From positions 1-64,000 of the forward strand of contig NZ_MLAO01000008.1 in the NCBI RefSeq assembly GCF_002272835.1: a DNA stretch of 64,000 bases. Direction: 5' to 3'. Below are positions 50,093 to 59,685 of the stretch, piece after piece. This DNA is from Helicobacter sp. 11S03491-1 (GTDB lineage Bacteria > Campylobacterota > Campylobacteria > Campylobacterales > Helicobacteraceae). Made by a program: the position numbers and the translations under genes. The number at the start of each line of letters is the position of its first letter. Position 1 is the stretch's first letter. A model generated the notes under the pieces. It saw only the letters and a program-made list of their open reading frames with translations. It searched no databases and had not been told where the DNA came from.

Positions 50093-50169
50093 TTGGTATT
50101 ATAGCATATTTTCTATGCTTTTTGACCTTTTTTCTCCCAAATTTAATTTAGGGAATAAAAACAAGGTCT

Positions 50170-50733
50170 ATTTTAGCATAGAAGAATTTAAAAACTGCCT
50201 AAAACCCCCCGATAAGCTTTAAACAGCAACATCCTATTTTAGCATAGAAGAATTTAAAAACTGCCTAAAACGAATTTACAGCATATCAATCACGTGATAT
50301 TATTTTAGCATAGAAGAATTTAAAAACTGCCTAAAACTCGATTTCATTTTCTTTCATTGCATGTTTGATTTTAGCATAGAAGAATTTAAAAACTGCCTAA
50401 AACTTAAAACATGATGAAATCATATCACGTTTTATTTTAGCATAGAAGAATTTAAAAACTGCCTAAAACGCTTTTAGGATTAACAGAAAGACATATTTAA
50501 TTTTAGCATAGAAGAATTTAAAAACTGCCTAAAACGGGATATTCTTGAAACTTTTTAAAATTTCTATTTTAGCATAGAAGAATTTAAAAACTGCCTAAAA
50601 CTTTAAAGCGATGGATTTGAATTTGATTAAATTTTAGCATAGAAGAATTTAAAAACTGCCTAAAACACTAAAGTCTTCATGGGTTATCAAGGTAGGATTT
50701 TAGCATAGAAGAATTTAAAAACTGCTTATAAAC
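50170..50733 (-). CRISPR. Type II-C-like CRISPR array, 9 repeats, 8 spacers
   Basis: Repeats of 36 bases start at 50170, 50236, 50302, 50368, 50434, 50500, 50566, 50631 and 50697. On the plus strand each begins ATTTTAGCATAGAAG and ends CTGCCTAAAAC. Spacers are 30 bases, except the seventh, which is 29. Repeats 1-8 look identical; the ninth ends TGCTTATAAAC, so it is the degenerate end. The minus-strand form begins GTTTTAGGCAG and ends TATGCTAAAAT, the same start and end pattern as C. jejuni repeats, so crRNA should be read from the minus strand. No cas gene lies in the window. Confidence 0.95.
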
Positions 50734-51687
50734 TCAAATTTACTACAATTAACGTGAATGTATATAAGCATCACATGATCGTTGATTTTTATTTTTTGTA
50801 TTCTCAGTTTCCAAAATCATTAATTTACGAATTTTTAATCTGAAAAATACTTTTAAAGAAATGAGACAAATCTGTGTCAATTACAACCGGGAGAGACAAT
50901 GAAAAATATAAGAAAAATTACTTTTCAAAACTACCTATATCACAATGGTTGCCATTTAATGTTATCATGTGGCAACTAAAAGCAAGAACAAGCATGTTAT
51001 ATCAAAATATAAAACACTCATTTTAAAGCAAAATAAGGAAAATTTGATGAACATAATTTATTTAAAAAACTTAACTTTATCCCATTAGTTACTCTGAGAT
51101 TTTGAAGGCATGAAAACAAGATTTAAGAAAGAGAGCATGCATAAAAGATCAAATAAACACTATTGGGGAACCAACGCACAGTGAAAATGAGAATGAAGAA
51201 AATTAGCGAATGGACATACTCAAAACTCAACATAACAGTATTTTCCCATTGGTCAGCAAAAAGAATATAAAAATAAGGCAAAAAAAAAGAATAAATTTAA
51301 TCAAATAATGCATTACTAATAAACATGTGAGGGTGAAGGGATAAACAAGAATAGTAAAAATGGTAATAAGTCCAATTTAAGGATCTGCCAGAACAAATCA
51401 ATGCACAAGGCTACTCCTTGCCGGATGTTATCAGAGGTAAAGAAAGTTTATGTCTCAGGAGTCCAAGTCTTAGCCGCCAGGACTCAGAGGGGAAATTATA
51501 TTTTGAAGTTGGGGAAAAGTAGAAAATGTTTATCAAACAAGGAGAAAAATGAGAAAAAAGAAATTAGTGCAAATATTGCAACAAATATAAATACTACGCT
51601 AGATTTTAGAAAGATTTTTGATTCTCTAAAGGGAGGTTTATTTCTCATTCTGCTATAATCTTGGAAATTTTATAAGGATATTTTATT
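50734..51687. other. Non-coding region where cas genes would be expected
   Basis: About 950 bases without a convincing gene. If the order were cas9-cas1-cas2-array-tracrRNA as in C. jejuni, the cas genes would stand here on the minus strand, but I find no Cas9, Cas1 or Cas2 motif in either strand. One plus-strand piece (about 51374-51511) reads protein-like without a start (DLPEQINAQGYSLPDVIRGK onward to LYFEVGEK) and is followed by stops; it may be a gene remnant of unknown kind. The promoter of the next gene lies near the right end (TATAAT at about 51654). Confidence 0.5.
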
Positions 51688-52782
51688 ATGTTTAGTAAAA
51701 AATTTATGATAAGCTTATTGATTTTGGGAGCTTTGGTAATTGTTGCATTATTGGGTATTGGGTATAAATTAAGTTCTAAAATCAGGGTAGAATTACAAAA
51801 TACGCTTAATGATCAGCTTGAAAGTCTTGTGCAAGCTTATGCTCCGGAAAATATACCTTTGTGGGTTACTTATGATCCTTTTGTGTGTACAGGCATGAGT
51901 GCTTATCAATGTGTGAGCAAACATATAGCATTTCTTGATGGGAATCATCAAGAGATTTTTAAACTCAATGATCTGACTTTGAAAATTGATGATATAGGGA
52001 CAAGCTCAATTCAAGTTTCTATCAAATCTCCTAAAATCTCTCTTGAAGGTCTTGATAAAGAAATAATCAAAGAACAAAATACTGAAATATTTGATCTCTA
52101 TGAAGCGTTTAAACCCATTGCTTTTGAATGTAGTGAAAAAAATCAAATTATTGATAAAAAAGAAGGCGAAATTAGTAGTCAAAACCAATGCATTATTCAG
52201 GCAAAAGGCATGCAATATGGCTATAACCTTGAAGGCAGGAGTAAAAGTGAGAAATTTAGCAATAAAACAATTTTAAATTCAATGATTTATTTTTATTCTA
52301 AGTTAGGATCTTTGAAAAAAATTAGCGAAGATATTGATAATTTTAGTTTCGCTATAGATAAAATGTCTTTTGCCTTAATGAATGGAACATCAGACAATCT
52401 TAAGAATGTTTTGTATCCTTTGTTGCAAGCAGCCTATCAAAAGGATAATCCAAAAACTCCTTTTGATGATAATATTTATAAACAAAGTATTGAGAATCTA
52501 AAGGGATTGGTAGGATTTGGTTTGGCGATGACCGGTATGCTTGGAGGCCCCTATCAAGACACTTTGTTAAATTCCCTCAATGGATTAGAATCCATGGCTA
52601 TCAATGAGGCTTCAGGGGTGAGAATTTCTTTAATGCCCAAGCAATCTCCGGCAGTGTATTTTCGTATTCATCCAAATCTTATTTTAAATATCAATCAAGT
52701 CGGGACACAGCAAAGAATTTTTGCTAAGATTTTTAATTATTATGACTTGTTAGCCCAAACAATTCCCAATGCAGCCAAATAG
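51688..52782 (+). CDS. Membrane-anchored hypothetical protein
   Basis: A 364-residue protein with one N-terminal membrane helix (about 7-28) and a long periplasmic domain rich in polar residues, including two close Cys (FVCTGMSAYQC) and further Cys near 148 and 170 that could form disulfides. I do not recognise the family with certainty; the general plan recalls YdgA/DUF945-type proteins. It overlaps dgkA by 14 bases, so it is probably translated together with it. No function can be given. Confidence 0.8.
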   Translation: MFSKKFMISLLILGALVIVALLGIGYKLSSKIRVELQNTLNDQLESLVQAYAPENIPLWVTYDPFVCTGMSAYQCVSKHIAFLDGNHQEIFKLNDLTLKIDDIGTSSIQVSIKSPKISLEGLDKEIIKEQNTEIFDLYEAFKPIAFECSEKNQIIDKKEGEISSQNQCIIQAKGMQYGYNLEGRSKSEKFSNKTILNSMIYFYSKLGSLKKISEDIDNFSFAIDKMSFALMNGTSDNLKNVLYPLLQAAYQKDNPKTPFDDNIYKQSIENLKGLVGFGLAMTGMLGGPYQDTLLNSLNGLESMAINEASGVRISLMPKQSPAVYFRIHPNLILNINQVGTQQRIFAKIFNYYDLLAQTIPNAAK

Positions 52783-53158
52783 AAATAACAAAAAAGGCAA
52801 AAAAGGATTAAAAAGGGTTTGGAATGCCTTTTTTTATTCCAAGGATGGTCTCCTGGCAGCATGGAAAGATGAGGCAGCTTTTAGGCAGATTTTTGTATTA
52901 GCTTTGGCGTGTATTTTGCTTGCATTTTTTATGGGTAACTCATGGGCGGAATATATACTTTTGATTTTGCCCTGCGTAATTTCAATTATTGCAGAACTTA
53001 TCAATACCGCTATTGAAAATACAATTGATTTTGTTAGTCTCCAATCTCATCCTTTGGCAAAAAAAGCCAAAGATATAGGGAGCGCAATTCAATTTGTAGC
53101 ACTCATTTTCTGGATAGGGGTGTGGGGAAGCTTTATATGGTGTCATTATATTTCTTAA
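52769..53158 (+). CDS. dgkA: Diacylglycerol kinase
   Basis: A 129-residue inner-membrane kinase that recycles diacylglycerol to phosphatidic acid. Three helices (about 40-57, 62-80 and 103-125) and the active-site segment ELINTAIENTID are present. The N-terminus is basic. It precedes gyrA by 82 bases, the same order as in H. pylori. Confidence 0.94.
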   Translation: MQPNRNNKKGKKGLKRVWNAFFYSKDGLLAAWKDEAAFRQIFVLALACILLAFFMGNSWAEYILLILPCVISIIAELINTAIENTIDFVSLQSHPLAKKAKDIGSAIQFVALIFWIGVWGSFIWCHYIS

Positions 53159-53240
53159 ATTTTAGATAACAAAGCGCTGAAAGCACCTTTAAGCAAAAAT
53201 AAGTTAAAATAATAAAGAAGTAATTAGAAATATTGGAGTA

Positions 53241-55721
53241 ATGATGGATAATTTATTGGACAATACAAGCGTAGTAGATGTAAAAATTGATGATTCTATC
53301 AAGGAGAGTTATCTTGATTATTCAATGAGTGTAATTATTGGACGCGCACTTCCTGATGCCAAAGATGGCTTAAAACCTGTTCATCGAAGAATTTTGTATG
53401 CGATGAGTGAATTGGGTTTGACTTCAAGAGTGGCTTATAAAAAAAGTGCAAGAATTGTAGGGGATGTAATTGGTAAATATCATCCTCATGGAGATACTGC
53501 AGTATATGATGCGCTTGTTAGAATGGCACAAGATTTTTCAATGAGACTTGAGCTTGTTGATGGGCAGGGAAATTTTGGTTCTATTGATGGAGATAACGCT
53601 GCAGCAATGCGGTACACTGAAGCAAGAATGACCCAAGCAAGCGAAGAAATTCTCAAAGATATTGATAAAGATACTGTTGATTTTGTCCCTAATTATGATG
53701 ATACTCTTAAAGAACCCGATGTTTTGCCCAGTAGGATTCCCAATCTTTTAGTAAATGGTTCTAGTGGTATTGCAGTAGGCATGGCCACTTCTATCCCTCC
53801 CCACCGAATAGATGAGATTATCGATGCATTAATTTGTGTGATCGATACTCCAAATGCCCCATTAGAGGAGCTTATGGGGTTTGTTCAGGGTCCTGATTTT
53901 CCTACAGCAGGGATTATTTATGGTAAGCAAGGAATTGTAGATGCTTACCGCACAGGTCGAGGTAGGATTAGAGTGCGAGCAAAAGTGCATATAGAAAAAA
54001 CAAAGACCAAAGATGTGATTGTTATTGATGAGCTTCCCTATCAGACAAATAAAGCAAAGCTTGTGGAGCAAATTAGCGATCTTGTCAAAGAAAAAGTTAT
54101 TGAAGGTATTTCAGAGGTTAGAGATGAGTCTGATCGTGAAGGGATACGTGTGGTTATAGAGTTAAAAAAAGAGGCAATGAGTGAAATTGTATTAAACCAT
54201 CTTTACAAATCTACAACGATGGAATCTACTTTTGGAATCATACTTTTGGCTATTAACAATAAAGAACCCAAAATATTCAATCTTTCCGAGTTGCTTAATT
54301 TGTTTATATCTCATCGCAAAACTGTTGTTATTCGCAGAACGATTTTTGAACTTGAAAAAGCTAAAGCAAGGGCGCATATTTTAGAAGGACTCAAAATTGC
54401 CCTAGATCATATTGAAGAAGTCATTAAGCTTATTAGATCCAGCAAAGATGGTGAGGAAGCCAAGAATGGATTGATAGAAAAATTTGGTTTAAGCGAGCTC
54501 CAAAGCAAGGCAATTTTGGAAATGAGACTTCAGAGACTAACAGGGTTAGAACGCGATAAAATAGAACAAGAATATGCTGATTTATTAGCGTTAATTGAGA
54601 GACTCAATGCAATTTTGAAAAGCGAAGAAGAGCTTAAAAATATCATCAAAAATGAACTTCTTGAGATTAAAGAAAAGTTTAGCTCTCCTAGAAAAACGCA
54701 AATTGAAGAAGATTATGATGCCATTGATATTGAAGATTTGATTCCTAATGAACCTGTTGTGGTTACAATGAGTCATCGAGGGTATGTTAAACGTGTACAG
54801 CTAAAAACTTATGAGAAACAAAATCGTGGCGGTAAGGGAAAAATATCAGGCAATACACATGATGATGATTTTATCGAATCCTTTTTTGTAGCCAATACGC
54901 ATGATACTATTATGTTTGTAACCAATAAAGGACAGCTTTATTGGCTTAAGGTTTATAAAATTCCGGAAGCAGGGAGAACTGCCATTGGTAAAGCAGTAGT
55001 TAATCTCATTAATCTCCAATCGGATGAAAAAATTATGGCAACTATTACAACAACAGATTTTAATGAAGATAAATCTTTGGTATTTTTTACAAAAAACGGC
55101 ATTGTCAAGCGAAGCAATCTCAGCGAATACAGCAATATTCGAAGTGTAGGTGTGCGCGCAATCAATTTGGATCAAGGAGATGAGCTTGTAAGCGCAAAAA
55201 TCATTGATACAGAAGTCAAAGAACTTTTCATTGCTACATATCAAGGAATGTGCATACGATTTGGTATTGATGATATTCGTGAGATCGGGAGGGTAAGTCG
55301 AGGGGTTACAGGGATACGATTCAAAGCAAATGAAGATTATGTAATCGCAGCAACTACTATTAGCGCAGATACAGATAAACTTCTTACTGTAAGCGAACAA
55401 GGAATTGGCAAACAAACATTAGCAGGAGCCTATCGTTTGCAAAGTCGTGGAGGTAAGGGTGTGATTGCTATGAAGCTTACAACAAAAACCGGCAAGCTTG
55501 TAAGCGTAGTAAATGTAAATGATGAAGATATGGATTTGATGGTGCTTACAACAAGTGGTAAAATGATACGCGTGGCTATAGAGGCTATTCGCGAAGCAGG
55601 TAGAAATACAAGTGGGGTGAAAATCATCAATGTCGCAGGCGAAAAGGTTGCTTATGTAAGTCGTTGTCCTAAGGAAGACATAGAGGAAGAAGATCATGAT
55701 GAGGGTGGTTTAGAAATCTAG
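53241..55721 (+). CDS. gyrA: DNA gyrase subunit A
   Basis: An 826-residue type II topoisomerase subunit that cuts and rejoins DNA. The catalytic Tyr is in [11 protein letters not shown], the quinolone-resistance region reads [16 protein letters not shown] with no obvious resistance change, and the GyrA box is QNRGGKGK at the start of the C-terminal beta-pinwheel. The acidic tail EEEDHDEGG is short. Two consecutive ATGs make the first residue uncertain by one codon. The stop overlaps the next start. Confidence 0.98.
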   Translation: MMDNLLDNTSVVDVKIDDSIKESYLDYSMSVIIGRALPDAKDGLKPVHRRILYAMSELGLTSRVAYKKSARIVGDVIGKYHPHGDTAVYDALVRMAQDFSMRLELVDGQGNFGSIDGDNAAAMRYTEARMTQASEEILKDIDKDTVDFVPNYDDTLKEPDVLPSRIPNLLVNGSSGIAVGMATSIPPHRIDEIIDALICVIDTPNAPLEELMGFVQGPDFPTAGIIYGKQGIVDAYRTGRGRIRVRAKVHIEKTKTKDVIVIDELPYQTNKAKLVEQISDLVKEKVIEGISEVRDESDREGIRVVIELKKEAMSEIVLNHLYKSTTMESTFGIILLAINNKEPKIFNLSELLNLFISHRKTVVIRRTIFELEKAKARAHILEGLKIALDHIEEVIKLIRSSKDGEEAKNGLIEKFGLSELQSKAILEMRLQRLTGLERDKIEQEYADLLALIERLNAILKSEEELKNIIKNELLEIKEKFSSPRKTQIEEDYDAIDIEDLIPNEPVVVTMSHRGYVKRVQLKTYEKQNRGGKGKISGNTHDDDFIESFFVANTHDTIMFVTNKGQLYWLKVYKIPEAGRTAIGKAVVNLINLQSDEKIMATITTTDFNEDKSLVFFTKNGIVKRSNLSEYSNIRSVGVRAINLDQGDELVSAKIIDTEVKELFIATYQGMCIRFGIDDIREIGRVSRGVTGIRFKANEDYVIAATTISADTDKLLTVSEQGIGKQTLAGAYRLQSRGGKGVIAMKLTTKTGKLVSVVNVNDEDMDLMVLTTSGKMIRVAIEAIREAGRNTSGVKIINVAGEKVAYVSRCPKEDIEEEDHDEGGLEI

Positions 55722-56395
55722 TGATAAAAAATCTGGTTGGTTTAATAGTGGGGATAATTTTAGTGGGAGAAGCTTATGATATGCAGACTTGGAAAAGCAA
55801 TCCTCCCCAACTTTTGCCAAATGCTTTTCTTGATTTGCCTCTTATAAATAATATGCCGGAGGGAACAGAGCCCTTTAATCCTCCTTTTTTACCTTCTCAT
55901 CAAACTCATCAAAGTTTCTTTTTAAAACCTTTGGCAGGTATTTTACCTCAAGTGATTCCTGAGCAATTGCCACTCCCGGATCCTTTGATGCCTGATATAG
56001 TTTCCATACCCAAAAAGAAAGAATTTTTAATTTCTTATCAATTATATGTTAAAAATGGCATCGCGCAAGGGGAACGCTATAGCATTTCAAAACCTATAAA
56101 AAGTCGAGTCAAAAGCGGTAGGTATGTATTTGATTATCAGTGTAGGATTGATACTTATATTGGAGATTTTATAGGCGATGATAGTATGGATGAAGCCCCG
56201 GAAATTATTTTAAGAGCTAAAAAAGATGCGGTGTTAGAGTGTCTCTATAAGAGTGGGGTAAAAATTCGTGATGATGGTTTGATGAGTGATTCACAAATGA
56301 TGAGTAAAAGCATGCTTACTCTTCCTGCTAGAGCTGTTGAAGCTTATCTTGATAATAGTTTTTTGATACTGGAAGTCTGGAAGGAGAAAAAATGA
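55721..56395 (+). CDS. Hypothetical exported protein between gyrA and flgR
   Basis: A 224-residue protein with an N-terminal signal or anchor segment (about 5-18), a Pro-rich stretch (about 25-100, many LP and PP pairs) and an alpha/beta C-terminal half. I do not recognise a family. H. pylori has an uncharacterised gene in the same position. It starts with GTG overlapping the gyrA stop by one base and overlaps flgR by 4 (ATGA), so it is translationally coupled on both sides. Confidence 0.75.
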   Translation: MIKNLVGLIVGIILVGEAYDMQTWKSNPPQLLPNAFLDLPLINNMPEGTEPFNPPFLPSHQTHQSFFLKPLAGILPQVIPEQLPLPDPLMPDIVSIPKKKEFLISYQLYVKNGIAQGERYSISKPIKSRVKSGRYVFDYQCRIDTYIGDFIGDDSMDEAPEIILRAKKDAVLECLYKSGVKIRDDGLMSDSQMMSKSMLTLPARAVEAYLDNSFLILEVWKEKK

Positions 56396-57714
56396 AGATT
56401 GCTATTGTTGAAGATGATATTAATATGCGTAAAAGTTTAGAATTGTTTTTTAACGATAATCAAGATCTGGAAATTGTTAGTTTTAAAAATCCAAAAGATG
56501 CCCTAAAAAGTCTGGATGATAGTTTTGAGTTAATCATTACAGATATTAATATGCCTCAAATGGATGGATTGGAGTTTCTAAAAGTGCTTGATGGACGCTA
56601 TGAGGCGATTGTAATTACCGGCAATGCTACATTGAATAAGGCTATTGATTCTATTCGATTGGGGGTAAAAGATTTTTTCCAAAAACCTTTTAAACCTGAA
56701 CTTTTGCTTGAAGCTATTTATCGAACAAAAAAATTTATAGAATTTCAAAAAACCCATCAAGAAACCAATCTAAAATCTCCTCAAAAAAAGGCTTTGAAGC
56801 AAAAACATCACTTTATTGCCACATCAGCAGCATTGCATGAAGTTCAAAAGATAGCTCAAAAAGTTGCTCTTACAGATGCAAGCGTGCTTTTGCTTGGGCA
56901 GAGTGGAGTAGGGAAGGAAGTTTTTGCAAATTTTATTCATCAAAATTCTCCACGCCATCTTGCTCCTTTTATTGCTATTAATATGGCAGCTATTCCGGAT
57001 CATTTATTAGAATCTGAGCTTTTTGGGTATGAAAAAGGTGCTTTTACGGATGCAACCACTTCCAAAGCCGGACTTTTTGAAGTAGCCAATGGGGGGAGTG
57101 TGTTTTTAGATGAAATTGGTGAAATGCCTTTAGGATTGCAGAGTAAATTGTTGCGTGCTATTCAAGAAAAAGAAATTACACGCTTAGGAGGTGCTAAAAG
57201 CATCAAAATTGATGTAAGATTTATTTCTGCAACCAATGCCCATATACAAAAAAAAGTTCAAAATGGTGAGTTTAGAGAGGATTTGTTTTTTAGACTTCAA
57301 ACAGTCCCTATTTATATTCCCCCACTCCAAGAAAGAAAAGAGGAAATTCTTCCGCTTGCACAATGGAAACTCGAAAGTGTGTTAAAACAATATGGTTTTG
57401 CTCCTAAGGTTTTTTCAGAGGATGCAAAAAATAAAATGCTTTCTTATGAATGGTATGGGAATATTAGAGAATTGCTTTCTGTAGTTGAACGTGCAACAAT
57501 ACTCAGCGAAGGAAAATTTATTGAAGAAAAAGACTTATTTTTAGAAAGCAGGAATTCTAAAGAGAATACTTCTAAAATTGCCGATCTTGAAAGTGAGCTT
57601 ATTAGGGAAGTTTGCAGCGATTGCAGGGGAGATCTGGAAAGGAGTGCAGAAGTGCTTGGTATGAAATTAGATATTTTGAAACATAAAATTGCTAAATATA
57701 ATCTCCATTTTTGA
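56392..57714 (+). CDS. flgR: Sigma-54 response regulator FlgR
   Basis: A 440-residue NtrC-type activator of flagellar sigma-54 genes, phosphorylated by FlgS. The receiver domain (about 1-115) has acidic EDD and the Asp in TDINMP; the AAA domain has Walker A GQSGVGKE, the sigma-54 loop GAFTDA and Walker B VFLDEIGE. The last about 45 residues (IREVCSDCRGDLERSAEVLG and onward) look like a Fis-type helix-turn-helix, which H. pylori FlgR lacks. The partner kinase gene is not in the window. Confidence 0.93.
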   Translation: MKIAIVEDDINMRKSLELFFNDNQDLEIVSFKNPKDALKSLDDSFELIITDINMPQMDGLEFLKVLDGRYEAIVITGNATLNKAIDSIRLGVKDFFQKPFKPELLLEAIYRTKKFIEFQKTHQETNLKSPQKKALKQKHHFIATSAALHEVQKIAQKVALTDASVLLLGQSGVGKEVFANFIHQNSPRHLAPFIAINMAAIPDHLLESELFGYEKGAFTDATTSKAGLFEVANGGSVFLDEIGEMPLGLQSKLLRAIQEKEITRLGGAKSIKIDVRFISATNAHIQKKVQNGEFREDLFFRLQTVPIYIPPLQERKEEILPLAQWKLESVLKQYGFAPKVFSEDAKNKMLSYEWYGNIRELLSVVERATILSEGKFIEEKDLFLESRNSKENTSKIADLESELIREVCSDCRGDLERSAEVLGMKLDILKHKIAKYNLHF

Positions 57715-57797
57715 AAAAACCAAGACAAGCAAATGAGATAAAATGATTATTGAAAATAATTAGTAAGAAATTAATAGAGATTATATTCAATATGTGT

Positions 57798-57803
57798 TAT
57801 AAT
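57798..57803 (+). promoter_or_regulatory. Extended -10 promoter of the thrS operon
   Basis: TGTGTTATAAT supplies an extended -10, 70 bases before the chosen thrS start. It would drive thrS-infC-rpmI-rplT. Confidence 0.55.
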
Positions 57804-57873
57804 AAAGGTTTTTAGCTTAAATAACAGAATGCTCAAAATCCCAAAATTTTGTAAGAATAAAGGTAGTTTTTAT

Positions 57874-59685
57874 ATGTCAGAAATTATTGGCATCAAACAT
57901 AATAATGAAATTTTTGATACTCAAACCGCGCACAAAGAGGGTATAAATGGGGATAAAATCTATTTTGATAATTCAAGTGAGTCTCTTAGCATTATTAGGC
58001 ATTCATGCGCACATCTAATGGCTCAAGCTATTAAAGAGATTTATGCAGATGCGAAGTTTTTTGTAGGTCCTGTAGTGGAAGAGGGATTTTATTATGATTT
58101 TAAAACAAGTACGAAGATTGGAGAAGAGGATTTAAGTATCATTGAAAAGAGAATGAAAGAGATTGCTAAAAAAGGTTTGCCAATTCTCAAAATGACAATG
58201 ACTCGCAAACAAGCAATGGAAAAATTTGCAAATGATGAACTCAAGCAAGCTGTTATGAGTAGGATTACAGGCGATGAATTTGGGGTGTATCAACAAGGAG
58301 ATTTTGAGGATCTTTGTCGTGGTCCTCATTTGCCTAATACGAAGTTTCTTCACAGCTTCAGACTTACTAAGCTTGCCGGGGCTTATCTGGGGGGCGATGA
58401 AAATGCTGAAATGCTTACACGTATTTATGGAATCGCATTTGCAGATAAAGAAAGTCTCAATGCCTATATCCAACAACTTGAAGAAGCTAAAAAGCGTGAT
58501 CATAGGAAGCTGGGTCTTGAAATGGGGCTTTTTGGCTTTGATGAAGAAATTGGAGCAGGACTTCCTATTTGGTTGCCCAAAGGCGCGCGACTTCGCAGAA
58601 GAATTGAAGAACTTCTGACAAAAGCATTGATTATAAGAGAATATGAACCCGTAAGAGGTCCTGAAATTCTCAAAAGTAGCGTTTGGAAGATAAGTGGGCA
58701 TTATGATAATTATAAGGAAAATATGTATTTTACAACTATTGATGAAGTAGAATATGGTATTAAACCAATGAATTGTGTAGGACATATCAAGGTCTATCAA
58801 AGCGCCTCAAGAAGTTATCGTGATTTGCCTTTGCGATTTTATGAATATGGAGTGGTGCATCGTCATGAGAAAAGTGGTGTATTGCATGGGCTTTTGAGGG
58901 TGAGAGAATTCACGCAAGATGACGCACATATTTTTTGTCGTCCTTCCCAAATAAAAGATGAAGTTAGCTATATTATTGATTTTACTCGTAAAATTATGGG
59001 CGCATTTGGTTTTTGTTATGAAATGGAGCTTTCAACAAGACCTGCAAAATCAATTGGAGATGATAAAGTATGGGAAATAGCTACACAAGCGCTTCAAGAT
59101 GCCCTCAAAAGCAATCAGATTTCTTATCGTATTGATGAGGGAGGAGGAGCATTTTATGGACCTAAAATTGATATTAAGATTACAGATGCTATAGGTAGGA
59201 AATGGCAGTGTGGAACGGTACAAATTGATATGAATTTACCTCAAAGATTTCGACTTGAATATACAGATGAGAATAATACCTACCAACAGCCTGTGATGAT
59301 ACATCGTGCAATTTTGGGATCTTTTGAACGTTTTGTAGCGATTTTGACAGAACATTTTGGGGGTGAATTTCCTTTTTTTGTCGCTCCTACGCAAGTTGTG
59401 CTTATTCCAATTTCTGAAGATCAACTTGCTTATGCTTTAGAGATTAAAAAAGAGCTTTTGAGTATGGGGGCATATGCTGAAATTATGGATAAGAACGAAA
59501 CTTTAAGCAAAAAAGTTCGCAATGCCGAAAAACAGCGTGTGCCTATGATTGCCGTTATAGGTGAGAAAGAAGTTCATACAAAGACTTTGTCTATTCGCGA
59601 TAGAAGATTGAAAACTCAATATGAAATGAATCAGAAAGAGTTTTTGGATATGGTAGAAACTAAAATGAAAGAGGTTAGCTTTTGA
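57874..59685 (+). CDS. thrS: Threonyl-tRNA synthetase
   Basis: A 603-residue class II synthetase. It has the editing domain ([15 protein letters not shown] onward), the catalytic core with the zinc Cys in PMNCVGHIK, motif 2 around [10 protein letters not shown], motif 3 [11 protein letters not shown], and the anticodon-binding domain. Only about 35 residues precede the editing domain, so the usual N-terminal TGS domain is missing or much reduced. I chose the internal ATG (MSEIIGIKH) with GGT upstream; an in-frame ATG 15 codons earlier has no site. Confidence 0.95.
   Translation: MSEIIGIKHNNEIFDTQTAHKEGINGDKIYFDNSSESLSIIRHSCAHLMAQAIKEIYADAKFFVGPVVEEGFYYDFKTSTKIGEEDLSIIEKRMKEIAKKGLPILKMTMTRKQAMEKFANDELKQAVMSRITGDEFGVYQQGDFEDLCRGPHLPNTKFLHSFRLTKLAGAYLGGDENAEMLTRIYGIAFADKESLNAYIQQLEEAKKRDHRKLGLEMGLFGFDEEIGAGLPIWLPKGARLRRRIEELLTKALIIREYEPVRGPEILKSSVWKISGHYDNYKENMYFTTIDEVEYGIKPMNCVGHIKVYQSASRSYRDLPLRFYEYGVVHRHEKSGVLHGLLRVREFTQDDAHIFCRPSQIKDEVSYIIDFTRKIMGAFGFCYEMELSTRPAKSIGDDKVWEIATQALQDALKSNQISYRIDEGGGAFYGPKIDIKITDAIGRKWQCGTVQIDMNLPQRFRLEYTDENNTYQQPVMIHRAILGSFERFVAILTEHFGGEFPFFVAPTQVVLIPISEDQLAYALEIKKELLSMGAYAEIMDKNETLSKKVRNAEKQRVPMIAVIGEKEVHTKTLSIRDRRLKTQYEMNQKEFLDMVETKMKEVSF

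Noticed and set aside
50272-50463. Shared ACGTGATAT between spacer 2 and the reverse complement of spacer 4
   Set aside because: Nine bases in AT-rich spacers is close to chance, so it does not show a common target.
51401-51658. 85-codon plus-strand open frame (MHKATPCRMLSEVKK...)
   Set aside because: No ribosome site and no family. An overlapping frame at 51374-51511 reads more like protein, so this frame is probably a shadow in decayed sequence.
50734-51687. Cas9, Cas1 or Cas2 remnants on the minus strand
   Set aside because: I looked for HNH, RuvC, arginine-bridge and Cas2 motifs in the reading frames and saw none; any remnant is beyond recognition by eye.
53241-53760. Quinolone-resistance change in GyrA
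   Set aside because: The region [16 protein letters not shown] has Thr and Asp at the sensitive positions, within the normal range for Helicobacter.
54846-55415. 189-codon minus-strand frame inside gyrA
   Set aside because: A Cys/Ile/Phe-rich shadow of the GyrA C-terminal domain with no ribosome site.
58132-58800. 222-codon minus-strand frame inside thrS
   Set aside because: A shadow of a conserved synthetase with no supporting signals.
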